Positions 1 through 8,584 are shown, counted from the stretch's first letter. The stretch is DNA of 23,422 bases from RUG14199 sp964629225 (GCA_964629225.1 CAZVQC010000025.1:1-23422), one strand, 5' to 3'. Made by a program: numbers and translations. Notes: generated by a model from the sequence alone, not told the origin.

Positions 1-70
1 GGCGTGCAGAGCACGCCATCTCTCATTATTGAGACTTTTCGCCATGGCGAAAAGTGACCGCAGGGTCACC
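1..70. repeat. cluster of three short hairpins at the left edge
   Basis: Three inverted repeats follow one another. GGCGTGC (1-7) pairs with GCACGCC (11-17). ACTTTTCGCC (34-43) pairs with GGCGAAAAGT (46-55). GTGACC (54-59) pairs with GGTCAC (64-69) and overlaps the second. There is no T-run after any of them and no credible gene here. The look is that of an interspersed intergenic repeat cut by the window edge, which is an inference. Confidence 0.4.
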
Positions 71-143
71 GTAGGCTTCATATCGCTCCGGACGGAAAGC
101 ATCTTCGGCACCCCACATGAGATCTTTCGCCCCGTATCGAATT

Positions 144-180
144 AAAAGGAGCTCTGCATTGCAGAGCTCCTTTTCCTTTT
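144..180. terminator. bidirectional rho-independent terminator
   Basis: A 15-base inverted repeat has arms at 144-158 and 160-174 and is almost a perfect palindrome around GCATTGC. On the + strand it runs into T-rich sequence (171-180 and beyond). On the - strand it ends in TTTT and lies 10 bases beyond the stop of the DUF5107 gene. It should end that transcript and can also stop transcription entering from the left. Confidence 0.8.
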
Positions 181-183
181 TTC

Positions 184-2193
184 TTATCTGTTTTTCTTTT
201 TCTTTCTGCGCTGTGAGACACGGTAGTCGAAAATTGCGGGAACATCGGCTTCCTCACGGTCAAATGGCCTGCCGTCACGCTTTGCCTTCGCCTCTTCGAT
301 ATCAAGGTAAATATTGGTGATGATGTTCTCACCCTCTCTAATGTCAGCTACCACAAGCCCTCCGTTTTCAAGAAGGACCTTTTCTGCCTCGTCTATCTTG
401 CCGGTATTGATGTTGGCAATGGTAATATAGAGTCTCACTCTGCCGATGGAACGGACTCTCGAAGTGACGTTCTCGGACAGCGCAAGTGCTTCGGAGTAGA
501 GTTTCGCATTGATGAGAAGCTCCATTGCCACCTTTGCCAAGGACTCATCGTCCGCCGCCATCTCCGCTGCGGCTTTTGCCTTCATTGCGGCATCCGCATC
601 CTGTCCGCAGAGCCTTGCTATCTGTGCCATGCCGAACATAGCCCAGGGGGAGGGCTCAAGATCGTAGGACTTTTTGAAGTGGTCATAGGAATCCTGAAGC
701 CGATAGGTAGCGCAAAGGGTAGCGCCAAGTTCAAGGTGAGTGAACCAGTTTTCCGAATCCTTCTCTGCCACGGCCTTTTTCATCATATTAACGAATTCCT
801 CTTGGAGCATCCACGAAGGTGGAACGTCGGAGGCACTGTGGGCGTTCATGGTGCCGTCATTCATCAGTGACACCCAGATCTCCTGCTCGTCTCCGACGGT
901 GCCGAAGTCAAGGTAGGGAGTCATTATCTCCTCGCCTGCCGCCTTGCGTCTCATATTTTCAAGTGCGCCCCATCCGCTTCCCATGAAGAGCATCTTTTCC
1001 GCAGGTGCGGTGGCAGTGCTTCTTGTGCTGTCAAGAAGATCCTCAAGTTCATCCTCTGTAATGTCCGCATTCAAAAGATCGGCTACTTCCTTCTTTGCTG
1101 CCTGCCAGTCATCACCGTGGACTACGTCGGCGTCCGCCTGCATTGGCCCATAGACCTCAAGCCACTCCCAAGCAGTCTTCGGTGGCATCGGGATGCATTC
1201 GTACTGAGTGTTGGCAAGTCCCGCTTGGATCTCGGTATAGCGGAGATCGGAGCCGTCCTCCGTCAAGTACTCCTGCCAGCGGTCTCCTCCCGGGCCGTTG
1301 CCCCACGCAAAGAGCTTCCGTCCCTTGAGGCGGGATGTGGAGGTTTGAATGAGACCGTAGCCGTCTTTTCCAAGCTGAGCCTCGAATTTTCTCGCCCTGT
1401 CGGGAACCTTGTAAAAATGATCCATGGAATTCGGTATCTCGCAGGGCCTCGTGCCGTCAAATCCGTCATGCTCCGGTATGGTGACAAGGGAGATATTGTT
1501 GTCCTGAACGTAGGACGAATCCGCATTCACTATGACCCGACAGCCCGGTTCCTCCGGCACGGCGGTGTTGCTCCACCAGTACATGGGCACGACGTCATAG
1601 AGGGGATTTGTGATGCGGGTGCGGCAGTAGAGATACTTAGATCCCTCCGGCAGGAAGAAATCCGTCTGGCGCACTATCCTGCGGACTCTTTCGTACTCGT
1701 ACGTTCTGAGGACCGGCGTGCCGTCCGGAAGAGACGTGCTTGCGGTGAAGACCGTTTCACAGGTGTGGGGATGATGTCCGAACATTCCGCAGTTCCACTC
1801 GATACCGCCGGAGGTCCAGGCGTTTCTGAGAGCCAAGTTACAGGGTCTCAGCACCGGATTCACCGAAAGAAGTTCCCTTCCCGCCACCTTGTCAAAAAGG
1901 CTCATGAGCTTTCCGCCCCAATGAGGAAGGAACGTGGCTCTGAGAAGGTCGTTTTCAAGGATGACCGCGTCCTCCTCGGAATCGTAGAGCTCCCTTGAAT
2001 ACTTGTCCTGCATTCTGTAGGGGAAGGGGCTCGGCACGTGGCCGTAGCCCACGTAAAGCCCATCCTCCCAAGGCACAGAGGTGTTTCCGTTTCTGTGCCA
2101 AAAATTAAGCTGCTGAAGAGGGGGAAGTGAAGACTCCCCGTTCATCTTCGCCTTTGCTATTTTAAACTTCGTTTGTGTTATTGAAGACTTCAT
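184..2193 (-). CDS. DUF5107 domain protein with C-terminal TPR-like repeats
   Basis: A 669-residue protein with no signal peptide or membrane segment, so probably cytoplasmic. Residues about 40-350 match the DUF5107 type, a galactose-mutarotase-like beta-sandwich. Landmarks are the LPHWGGKL stretch (89-96) and the GGIEWNCGMFGHHPHT stretch (129-144), whose clustered histidines resemble a sugar-binding pocket. Residues about 470-640 are alpha-helical and alanine-rich with TPR-like spacing (LELGATLCATYRLQDSYDHF). Such proteins occur beside carbohydrate-use genes and are thought to act on or bind sugars; no reaction can be assigned from sequence. The ATG at 2193 follows GGGAG with six bases between. 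It is transcribed alone, with a good promoter upstream and a terminator downstream. A fairly high Met/Trp content in the N-terminal half is typical of the family. Confidence 0.85.
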   Translation of the reverse strand: MKSSITQTKFKIAKAKMNGESSLPPLQQLNFWHRNGNTSVPWEDGLYVGYGHVPSPFPYRMQDKYSRELYDSEEDAVILENDLLRATFLPHWGGKLMSLFDKVAGRELLSVNPVLRPCNLALRNAWTSGGIEWNCGMFGHHPHTCETVFTASTSLPDGTPVLRTYEYERVRRIVRQTDFFLPEGSKYLYCRTRITNPLYDVVPMYWWSNTAVPEEPGCRVIVNADSSYVQDNNISLVTIPEHDGFDGTRPCEIPNSMDHFYKVPDRARKFEAQLGKDGYGLIQTSTSRLKGRKLFAWGNGPGGDRWQEYLTEDGSDLRYTEIQAGLANTQYECIPMPPKTAWEWLEVYGPMQADADVVHGDDWQAAKKEVADLLNADITEDELEDLLDSTRSTATAPAEKMLFMGSGWGALENMRRKAAGEEIMTPYLDFGTVGDEQEIWVSLMNDGTMNAHSASDVPPSWMLQEEFVNMMKKAVAEKDSENWFTHLELGATLCATYRLQDSYDHFKKSYDLEPSPWAMFGMAQIARLCGQDADAAMKAKAAAEMAADDESLAKVAMELLINAKLYSEALALSENVTSRVRSIGRVRLYITIANINTGKIDEAEKVLLENGGLVVADIREGENIITNIYLDIEEAKAKRDGRPFDREEADVPAIFDYRVSQRRKKKKNR

Positions 2194-2226
2194 TTCATTC
2201 TCCCGTTATTAACTGTCGTCCTTTTC

Positions 2227-2255
2227 ATTTTATCATATGAAAGTGCGGGTGTCAA
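2227..2255 (-). promoter_or_regulatory. SigA-type promoter of the DUF5107 gene
   Basis: On the minus strand, TTGACA (2255-2250) is separated by 17 bases from TAAAAT (2232-2227). The start codon lies about 34 bases beyond the -10 box, leaving room for the GGGAG ribosome binding site. Confidence 0.75.
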
Positions 2256-2346
2256 CAAATTAGAACTTTTCTTTCGCCATTTATCCCGCCGGCTTCACCG
2301 TGCTTTTTGCAATAAAAAATATTATTTTAAGTTTCTCTATGGATTT

Positions 2347-2383
2347 CCACGTAAAATATGGTATACTAAGATGATATACGTGG
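2347..2383 (+). promoter_or_regulatory. extended -10 promoter inside an inverted repeat (ABC operon)
   Basis: TATACT (2362-2367) is preceded by TG at 2359-2360, giving an extended -10 element. The -35 position (about 2339-2344, ATGGAT) is poor. The arms CCACGTA (2347-2353) and TACGTGG (2377-2383) are perfectly complementary and centred on the -10 box. This suggests an operator at which a dimeric repressor would block the promoter. The promoter call is moderately safe; the operator is an inference. Confidence 0.55.
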
Positions 2384-2397
2384 GTATTGTGCCCCTT

Positions 2398-2541
2398 GAT
2401 TGACTGTTATGATCGGCCGTTTCGATCAACCGTTTCGATCAACCGTTTCGATCGGCCACTTTGACCGGGTACTTCAACAAGGTGCTTTGGTCAACCGTTT
2501 TTTAGCGGTCGCTTCGGCCAACTGCTTCGGTCAACTACTTC
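2398..2541 (+). repeat. array of about eleven degenerate 13-base direct repeats in the leader
   Basis: Units run head to tail with period 13. They are at 2398-2410 (weak), 2411-2423, 2424-2436, 2437-2449, 2450-2462, 2463-2475, 2476-2488, 2489-2502 (one extra T), 2503-2515, 2516-2528 and 2529-2541. The core unit is GATCAACCGTTTC; units 2 and 3 are identical and the others drift, with the TTC end and central C best kept. The array fills the stretch between the promoter and the ribosome binding site of the ABC ATPase gene, so it should lie wholly in the 5' untranslated leader. Since 13 is not a multiple of 3, it is not a coding repeat. Confidence 0.85.
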
Positions 2542-2562
2542 CAAAAGACACAGGGAGACGCT

Positions 2563-3495
2563 ATGATAGAAATTAAGAATCTCGTAAAACACTATGGAGA
2601 TCACTTCGCCCTTGACGGAATATCGTTTTCCGTCGGGAAAGGAGAGATCGTAGGATTCCTCGGCCCGAACGGTGCGGGAAAATCCACCACGATGAACATC
2701 ATCACCGGATTTCTCTCCTGTGACAGCGGTACCGTCACAGTTGGGGGATACGATATCCTTGACGAGCCGGAGAAGGTGAAAAAGCAGATAGGCTACCTTC
2801 CGGAGATGCCCCCTCTCTACTACGACATGACAGTGGCGGAGTACATGGACTTCGTCTACGAGCTGAAGGGCTGCACACTGCCGAAAAAGCCCCATCTCGA
2901 TGAGATAGCCAAGGTGACTAAGACCCTTGACGTAGATGACCGTCTTATCGGGAATCTATCCAAAGGATACCGCCAGCGTGTCGGCATCGCCCAGGCTCTC
3001 GTCGGAGACCCGGAAATCATCATTTTCGACGAGCCGACGGTGGGTCTTGATCCGAAGCAGATAATCGAGATAAGGAACCTCATAAGAAAGTTGGGACGAA
3101 ACCACACAGTCATCCTCTCCACCCACATCCTGTCGGAGGTACAGTCGGTCTGCGACCGGGTGGTCATCATCGAAAACGGACACATCATCGCAGACGAAAA
3201 GACCGACGAGATAACCACCGCAGTCAACCAAGCACGCCGCTTCAAAGTGAAGATCTGCGGCTCTCAAAGAGAGGTGCTCTCCGCCCTCAGAAACATGGAC
3301 GGCATCTCCTATGCAGAGCTGACGGGAGAGCGTGACGGAGACGGTAACACCTACATTGTGGAGAGTGAAAAGGGCATCGACATTCGAAAGCCGCTGTTCA
3401 GGCTTTGTGCCGAGCGAGACTTCCCCATCATCGGTATGGAGGGAGCCAACATGAGCCTTGAAGAAGTCTTCATCGAGCTCACCGACAGAAAGTAA
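2563..3495 (+). CDS. ABC transporter ATP-binding protein, GldA/NatA-like
   Basis: A 310-residue ATPase that should power the permease encoded next. Walker A GPNGAGKS is at 34-41, the signature LSKGYRQ at 132-138, Walker B IIIFDEPT at 152-159, the D-loop GLDP at 161-164 and the H-loop His at 188. The Q-loop position reads YLPE (78-81), with Glu in place of Gln, as is common in the GldA/CcmA-type subgroup. Residues beyond 215 form the extra C-terminal domain of this subgroup. The ATG follows AGGGAG (2552-2557). It is the first gene of a four-gene operon with permease, GldG-like and DUF4340 genes. That set is known from Bacteroidetes gliding exporters and recurs in Clostridia and spirochaetes, where the substrate is unknown. 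Confidence 0.95.
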   Translation: MIEIKNLVKHYGDHFALDGISFSVGKGEIVGFLGPNGAGKSTTMNIITGFLSCDSGTVTVGGYDILDEPEKVKKQIGYLPEMPPLYYDMTVAEYMDFVYELKGCTLPKKPHLDEIAKVTKTLDVDDRLIGNLSKGYRQRVGIAQALVGDPEIIIFDEPTVGLDPKQIIEIRNLIRKLGRNHTVILSTHILSEVQSVCDRVVIIENGHIIADEKTDEITTAVNQARRFKVKICGSQREVLSALRNMDGISYAELTGERDGDGNTYIVESEKGIDIRKPLFRLCAERDFPIIGMEGANMSLEEVFIELTDRK

Positions 3496-3514
3496 CAGGG
3501 ATCGGAGTAACAAC

Positions 3515-4219
3515 ATGACAGCTATTTACAAACGCGAGATACGGGCGTTCTTCAAAACGCCCACGGGATACATTTTCATGGGTATCTTCCTTCTGGCATC
3601 GGCATTCCTTTGCTCCTTTGCCACGCTTCAACAGCAGACGAGCGACGTCTCCACCTATTTTCAGCTTCTCATGATGGCATACGTCATCATGATACCCCTT
3701 CTCACCATGAAAAGTTTTGCGGAAGAGAAGAGACTTGGAACGGAACAGCTCATACTGACGTCCCCCGTCAGCCTTCCCTCGATGGTATTGGCGAAATTCC
3801 TTTCCGCCTTCACCATGTTTGCGCTGACTATCACGGTCTCCCTTCTCTATTTCATCCCCCTCGGCATCTACGGAAGCCCTAACGTGGGCAGGATATTCGG
3901 ATGTCTTATCGGTATGGTGCTGATAGCATCTTGCTTCATCGCCATCGGGCTCTTCATATCCTCCCTCACGTCAAATCAGTTCGTAGCCGCCATGGGAACC
4001 ATCGGAGTGCTTGCATTCCTCGTAGTTCTCGGAGTACTTGAGACCTACATTTCAAACGGAGTCGTTTCCGCCGTTATCGGCTGGGTATCCATCTACTCTC
4101 GCTACACTAACTTCACGTACGGTATCTTCGACATCTCGTCGGCACTCTACTACGTTTCCGTCGCCTTCGTATTCCTGTTTTTGACGGTTCGTGTCTACGA
4201 GAAGCGCAGATACGCTTGA
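3515..4219 (+). CDS. ABC transporter permease, GldF/ABC-2 type
   Basis: A 234-residue integral membrane protein with about six hydrophobic segments (roughly 16-34, 50-68, 98-120, 133-155, 163-185 and 208-228). Between the second and third lies FAEEKRLGTEQLILTSPVS, the conserved cytoplasmic motif of ABC-2 permeases in this group. The ATG at 3515 is preferred over an in-frame one at 3458. It has a GGAG ribosome binding site (3504-3507), lies 20 bases past the ATPase stop and gives the normal N-terminus (MTAIYKREIRAFFKTP); the earlier start would overlap the ATPase gene by 38 bases. It should pair with the ATPase to form the transporter core in the cell membrane. Confidence 0.93.
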   Translation: MTAIYKREIRAFFKTPTGYIFMGIFLLASAFLCSFATLQQQTSDVSTYFQLLMMAYVIMIPLLTMKSFAEEKRLGTEQLILTSPVSLPSMVLAKFLSAFTMFALTITVSLLYFIPLGIYGSPNVGRIFGCLIGMVLIASCFIAIGLFISSLTSNQFVAAMGTIGVLAFLVVLGVLETYISNGVVSAVIGWVSIYSRYTNFTYGIFDISSALYYVSVAFVFLFLTVRVYEKRRYA

Positions 4220-4231
4220 GGAGGTGCCGAG

Positions 4232-5722
4232 ATGATAAGAATGCCAAAAAGCAGAAAAACAAAGATCGGGGGTCTCTCTCTTGCCATGACGGTGGCGGTA
4301 ATTGCGGCAGTGATAGTATTCAATGCGGTATTCCGCACGGTAGCCGAGAGCCTTCTTTGGTACGTTGACATGACGGAAAAGCAGGTCTACTCCCTTTCCG
4401 ACGAGTGCAAGAGCATCCTCCGGGAGGTGACATCGGAGGTCAATATCTATTTCACCCAAAAGCCGGAGGACCTCATGTCCGGCAGCAACAGCAGTCAGTA
4501 CATGAAGTACATCTACACCACCGCCCTTCAGCTTGAGAAGGAATTCTCGAACATCAGCGTGGAATGCGTGGACGTCATTGAGAACCCCGGATTCTTCGAG
4601 TATTATTACAACACGGCGGCATCAAAGATACTCACCACCAATGTTATCGTTGAAAGCGGTGGAGAATTCCGCCTTCTCGCCTCCGATGCCTTTTTCACAT
4701 GGGACGAGAACTACGAATACATCTGGGGATATGACGGAGAGGCTAAGTTCGCCTCCACGATCCTTCAAGTGACAGAATCCGAGATGCCCTCCGTCTGCCT
4801 GACAACCGGTCACGGAGAGCCCTCAGCCGACGATTCCGCCCAGCTTCGGTTCCTCTTTGAAACGGCGGGCTTTGAGGTCATCGATGTGGATCTCTCCAAG
4901 GAAGATCTTCCGGATTCCGCAAGGATAGTAGTCATCAACGATCCTGTCTACGACTTCACCGGAATCGAGAGCGGTGCCGAAAGGAATGAGATCGACAAAA
5001 TCGATGATTTTGTGGACGATCACGGATGCCTCATGGCGTTCGTTGACAGCGAAAAAGCAGGGGATCTTACGAATCTGTCGGAGTTTCTCTCGGAGTGGGG
5101 GATCGAATTCAATCCCGGGCAGACTGTCAACGACAAGTTGAATTCCATCTCTCAAGACGGCAATGCCGTAGTTGCAGAATACGGAGAGGAGAATTCCCTC
5201 GGAGCCAGCCTCTACACAGATATCACATCCCTTTCGTCAAATCCCAAGGCGGTCTTCAACGGCGCAATGCCGCTGACGGTCACCATGGAAGATAAGACCG
5301 ACCTTACCGGTACCAAGGTGGCAAGTCCCGTTTTCTACTGTCCCGCATCTGCAGACACCGTTGAGAACGGAAGCGCCGTGGAATCGGGTAAAAAGCCTCT
5401 GGCAGTCTTGACAAGGGAGAGCACCATCAAGGACAACGACTACTTCTACTCCTACGTTTTCGTGTCCGGATGTCCCGATTTCGTATCCGACAAGTACCTT
5501 TCATCCACCGCCTACATCAACCGTGACGTAATAGTCAACACCGCCCGTCTCATCGGAAAAGAAAAGATAGTTGCCGATATCGAGATGAAGGTGCTTGACA
5601 ACACCGACCTTGACATCACTGCGGCTCAGGCTAACCGCTTGAGCATCGTCATGACGGTGACACTTCCCGCGATAATTGCGGTATGGGGCGTTGCAGTCAA
5701 CATCAGGAGACGCAGGAAATGA
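4232..5722 (+). CDS. GldG-like ABC transport auxiliary protein
   Basis: A 496-residue protein with an N-terminal membrane helix (about 14-36), a long extracytoplasmic region and a C-terminal helix (about 468-488) ending in a basic RRRRK tail. The extracytoplasmic part matches the GldG/ABC_transp_aux type: a VNIYFTQKPEDL strand near 70-80, VCLTTGHGEP near 190, and alternating sheets with a VVINDPVYDF stretch near 230. The family is thought to work with GldA/GldF type transporters, perhaps in substrate engagement outside the membrane. The ATG has GGAGG (4220-4224) just upstream and lies 12 bases after the permease stop. Its TGA overlaps the next ATG, so translation is probably coupled. Confidence 0.88.
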   Translation: MIRMPKSRKTKIGGLSLAMTVAVIAAVIVFNAVFRTVAESLLWYVDMTEKQVYSLSDECKSILREVTSEVNIYFTQKPEDLMSGSNSSQYMKYIYTTALQLEKEFSNISVECVDVIENPGFFEYYYNTAASKILTTNVIVESGGEFRLLASDAFFTWDENYEYIWGYDGEAKFASTILQVTESEMPSVCLTTGHGEPSADDSAQLRFLFETAGFEVIDVDLSKEDLPDSARIVVINDPVYDFTGIESGAERNEIDKIDDFVDDHGCLMAFVDSEKAGDLTNLSEFLSEWGIEFNPGQTVNDKLNSISQDGNAVVAEYGEENSLGASLYTDITSLSSNPKAVFNGAMPLTVTMEDKTDLTGTKVASPVFYCPASADTVENGSAVESGKKPLAVLTRESTIKDNDYFYSYVFVSGCPDFVSDKYLSSTAYINRDVIVNTARLIGKEKIVADIEMKVLDNTDLDITAAQANRLSIVMTVTLPAIIAVWGVAVNIRRRRK

Positions 5723-7242
5723 TAAAAAAACAAAGGATCACCGTTATTTTATCCCTCATCATAATAGCCTGTGTCGCACTTCTCTACTTTTTCGCACTGA
5801 AGCCGATGATCGAGGCGAAAAGCGCCATTTCGGACGAAGTACATGAGCTTTTGGAGGGCGAATCCGTCGGAACTCTCGGCAGGTACTATATGTACTCAAG
5901 TATCGAGCGAAGCCGGATCGAGTCCATTGAAGTGGTGAATGAACACGGCACTTACAAATTCGTAAAAAACGAAGATGATGCCCTTGTCATCGAGGGCAAT
6001 GAGACCGTAGCGGTGGACGAGACCACCCTTGCGTACCTCGTCAACGTATGCGGTCAGACACTGACAAAGATGCGTGTCACGTCGAATGCATCGGAGGAAA
6101 AGCTCCGAGAATACGGACTGAAAAACCCTGTTGCCTATTGGGTCATAACCGATAAAGACGGGAAGCAATACAAAGTCTATGTGGGCCGTGAACTTCTTAC
6201 GGGGGGCGGATACTACTGCCGCTTCGCCGGAAGAAATGCGGTCTACGTCATCGACAACACCGTCTCCTCCACTGTCCTCAGCCCCATCGAAGCCTATGTG
6301 ACTCCCTACGTTATGTTCGGCGTTTCAAAGGACGACTACTATGCGGTCAACAACTTCACGGTATTCCACGGAAAGGAAAAGGTCATCACAGTCGACCTTG
6401 TGGACCCGAAGGATCAGCTCAACAAGGATGCCCTTGCGGAGAACATAATAACTTATCCCACACGATATTATCCCAATTCCGAGAAGATCTACAATATCTA
6501 CGCAAGCTATGTAGCCTTGACCGGGGAGTCCACCTACAAATTAAATCCCACTGACGAGGATCTCAAATACTGCGGGCTCAACGACCCGGAGTACGCAGTC
6601 TCCTTCTACTACAAGAACAACAATTTCTTCTTCCTTGCAAGCGAGCTTAAAGAGGACAGCTATTACTACGTGATATCCAACATCTACCCGGAGATCATCA
6701 CCAAGGTATCGAAGGACACTCTTGAATACCTGAGCTACGGGATGATGGATTGGGTATCCCCCTACTTATTCCAGTACTACATCACCGATATTGCGGAGAT
6801 AACGGTGGAGTCGGACAAGCTAGACGTGGAGTTCACCCTCACCCACGGGACGGATGCCGACGGAACTCCCACCCTTGCGGTGCTGGCGGACAACGGTCTC
6901 GTTATAACGAGCCCAAAGGACGTTCAGAATTTCAGGCAGTTCTACAAAACTCTGCTTTCGGTCGCGGTGCAGGGATACGTGCCGGGCACCGTCCCTTCCA
7001 CAGGAGAGAGCACAGAGGAATTCCTTGCAAACGGTGAGAACCGAGACCTCACTTTCATCTGCAAGACCACGTCGGGAGAGAGGCTCACCTTCTCATTTTC
7101 CAAGTTCACCACCAGAAAAAGTGCCGTCACCGTCAACGGAGTCACCGATTTTTACATCAAGAGCGACCTTGTTGAAAAGATAGAAAACGACACCTTGCGG
7201 ATCATGAACGGCGAAGCGGTGGAAGCCCATGCAAAGAACTGA
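5719..7242 (+). CDS. DUF4340 domain membrane-anchored protein
   Basis: A 507-residue protein with one N-terminal membrane helix (about 8-28) and the rest outside the cytoplasm. It has the repeated beta-rich layout of DUF4340: a short helix, a KFVKNEDDALVIEG segment, a LREYGLKNPVAYWVI segment, and a second copy of the same pattern near 280-300 (LKYCGLNDPEYAVSFYY). The ATG at 5719 overlaps the preceding TGA as ATGA, with AGGAG about ten bases upstream. DUF4340 proteins commonly close GldA/F/G-type operons and are assumed to be part of the same membrane complex; no catalytic residues are known. A strong hairpin terminator follows 20 bases downstream, so this is the last gene of the operon. Confidence 0.88.
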   Translation: MIKKQRITVILSLIIIACVALLYFFALKPMIEAKSAISDEVHELLEGESVGTLGRYYMYSSIERSRIESIEVVNEHGTYKFVKNEDDALVIEGNETVAVDETTLAYLVNVCGQTLTKMRVTSNASEEKLREYGLKNPVAYWVITDKDGKQYKVYVGRELLTGGGYYCRFAGRNAVYVIDNTVSSTVLSPIEAYVTPYVMFGVSKDDYYAVNNFTVFHGKEKVITVDLVDPKDQLNKDALAENIITYPTRYYPNSEKIYNIYASYVALTGESTYKLNPTDEDLKYCGLNDPEYAVSFYYKNNNFFFLASELKEDSYYYVISNIYPEIITKVSKDTLEYLSYGMMDWVSPYLFQYYITDIAEITVESDKLDVEFTLTHGTDADGTPTLAVLADNGLVITSPKDVQNFRQFYKTLLSVAVQGYVPGTVPSTGESTEEFLANGENRDLTFICKTTSGERLTFSFSKFTTRKSAVTVNGVTDFYIKSDLVEKIENDTLRIMNGEAVEAHAKN

Positions 7243-7262
7243 AATAACGAAGCGGCAGACTG

Positions 7263-7305
7263 AGCGGTGGCGCTCCGAAACGGAGCACCACCGCTTCTCT
7301 TTTTG
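7263..7305 (+). terminator. rho-independent terminator of the ABC operon
   Basis: A 15-base stem (7263-7277 with 7281-7295, one mismatch) with an AAA loop is followed by a run ending in TTTTTT (7300-7304). It lies 20 bases past the DUF4340 stop. Confidence 0.88.
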
Positions 7306-7473
7306 TCTTATTGTCGCCGGGGCCAAAGAAAACGTTAACTTTCTTCACTGTTTTTTGTTGGCTTTATTTGGATGATGTGCTAACATCAGTACCGAGAATA
7401 ATACATTATAAAAAGAAAGCCGGCGTCGGATCACCAAGGCACACCTGCACTCTTATTTCGGGAAGGAATCCAC

Positions 7474-8508
7474 ATGAAACTGTTATCTCGAAAGTTTTTG
7501 TCCCTTTTTCTCGCCGTTTTGACGGTGACGGCACTTGTCCCCGTGACGGCGATATCTGCCTTTGCCGCTTTGAGCGGAGACTTCGAATACCGGAACTACT
7601 CCGGCTACGCCACCGTGACCGGCTACAACGGCACTGCAACAGATGTCACGATACCTGCCACCATTGACGGGTATTCGGTCAACAAGATAAAAGACCACGC
7701 CTTTTGGGGCAATGAGTCCATTGAGAGCGTCACCATATCCGGCAGGGATCTCACGGTGGGCAACTACGCTTTCGGGAACTGCAAAAAACTCAAGACCGTC
7801 GTCCTTGAGGACGGGGTGATCAAAGTTGGAGACTCCGCATTCAGCGGATGCTCGTCTCTTGAAAGCATTACCATTCCGGGAAGCGTTCAGTCGGTGCCCG
7901 AATCTCTTTGCGAGGGGTGCTCATCTCTCAGATCGGTCACCTTTCAATACGGTGTTCTCACCATCAATGACAACGCCTTCAAAAACTGTTCAAGCCTTGT
8001 GTCCCTCTCCCTTCCGAACAGTCTCACGGACATTGAGACCAACGTTTTCTACGGATGCGAGAGTCTCTGCACCGTCACTATCCCCGAAAGTGTCACATGG
8101 ATCGAAAATACCTTTGAGGGGTGCGTGAAACTGGTGGAAGTGATCAACCACAGCTCACTTAACATCCAAGCGGATACCACCTACAACGGGAAGATCGCCC
8201 TCAACGCCATCAGCGTAAAGACCGATGCGGCAGACGGATCCAGATCCCGTCACTGCACAAAATGCGATGCCGTAACCGGCACGAAAAAGATGGTAGCCTA
8301 CTCAAAGTCTCCCAAGGGAGACATCGACGGAGGCGGAAGAGTAGCGGCCTCGGACCTTCTCCCCCTCAAAAAAGTCCTAACCGGAGTCTCAACAGACGAG
8401 AACTGGCTCTATCTCAGCAATGCACTTCTTTCCGGAAGCCTCGTTCCCACAAGTAAGGATCTTCTGTTGCTCAAGAAGGTTCTTTTGGGGATCGAAGTTC
8501 TCGGATGA
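7474..8508 (+). CDS. secreted BspA-type leucine-rich-repeat protein with degenerate dockerin
   Basis: A 344-residue exported protein. The signal peptide covers residues 1-31, with cleavage expected after AFA (29-31). Residues about 60-230 hold roughly seven BspA/LRR_5 repeats, recognisable by units such as FSGCSSLESITIPGSV and FKNCSSLVSLSLPNSL. A short HCTKC segment follows near 263. Residues 281-344 look like a type I dockerin: the first loop keeps Asp at positions 1, 3 and 12 (D283, D285, D294), but position 5 is Gly. The second loop has lost its Asp/Asn ligands, though both LLxLKKVL helices remain. The ATG has GGAAGGAA eight or so bases upstream. BspA-like proteins usually mediate adhesion to host or other surfaces. 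It is probably monocistronic, and no convincing promoter was found. Confidence 0.88.
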   Translation: MKLLSRKFLSLFLAVLTVTALVPVTAISAFAALSGDFEYRNYSGYATVTGYNGTATDVTIPATIDGYSVNKIKDHAFWGNESIESVTISGRDLTVGNYAFGNCKKLKTVVLEDGVIKVGDSAFSGCSSLESITIPGSVQSVPESLCEGCSSLRSVTFQYGVLTINDNAFKNCSSLVSLSLPNSLTDIETNVFYGCESLCTVTIPESVTWIENTFEGCVKLVEVINHSSLNIQADTTYNGKIALNAISVKTDAADGSRSRHCTKCDAVTGTKKMVAYSKSPKGDIDGGGRVAASDLLPLKKVLTGVSTDENWLYLSNALLSGSLVPTSKDLLLLKKVLLGIEVLG

Positions 8509-8517
8509 CGGAACACT

Positions 8518-8553
8518 TAAAAAAACGCCCCCGACTAAAAAGTCGGGAGCGTT
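8518..8553 (-). terminator. terminator between convergent genes
   Basis: A 13-base stem (8524-8536 with 8541-8553, one mismatch) has an AAAA loop. On the minus strand it ends in a run of seven T (8525-8519), placing it 31 bases after the alpha-galactosidase stop. It may also slow transcription from the LRR gene, but the + side lacks a T-run. Confidence 0.85.
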
Positions 8554-8584
8554 GCCGTTAAAGGTCGTGTGACCGGCGGATCCG

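Noticed and set aside
1117..1998. 293-codon + strand frame opposite the DUF5107 gene
   Set aside because: It is antisense to a clear family member, has no ribosome binding site and has no recognisable protein features.
2398..2541. Possible CRISPR or iteron-type replication origin
   Set aside because: There are no spacers, and no replication gene or AT-rich unwinding region is nearby; the array lies in a transcribed leader.
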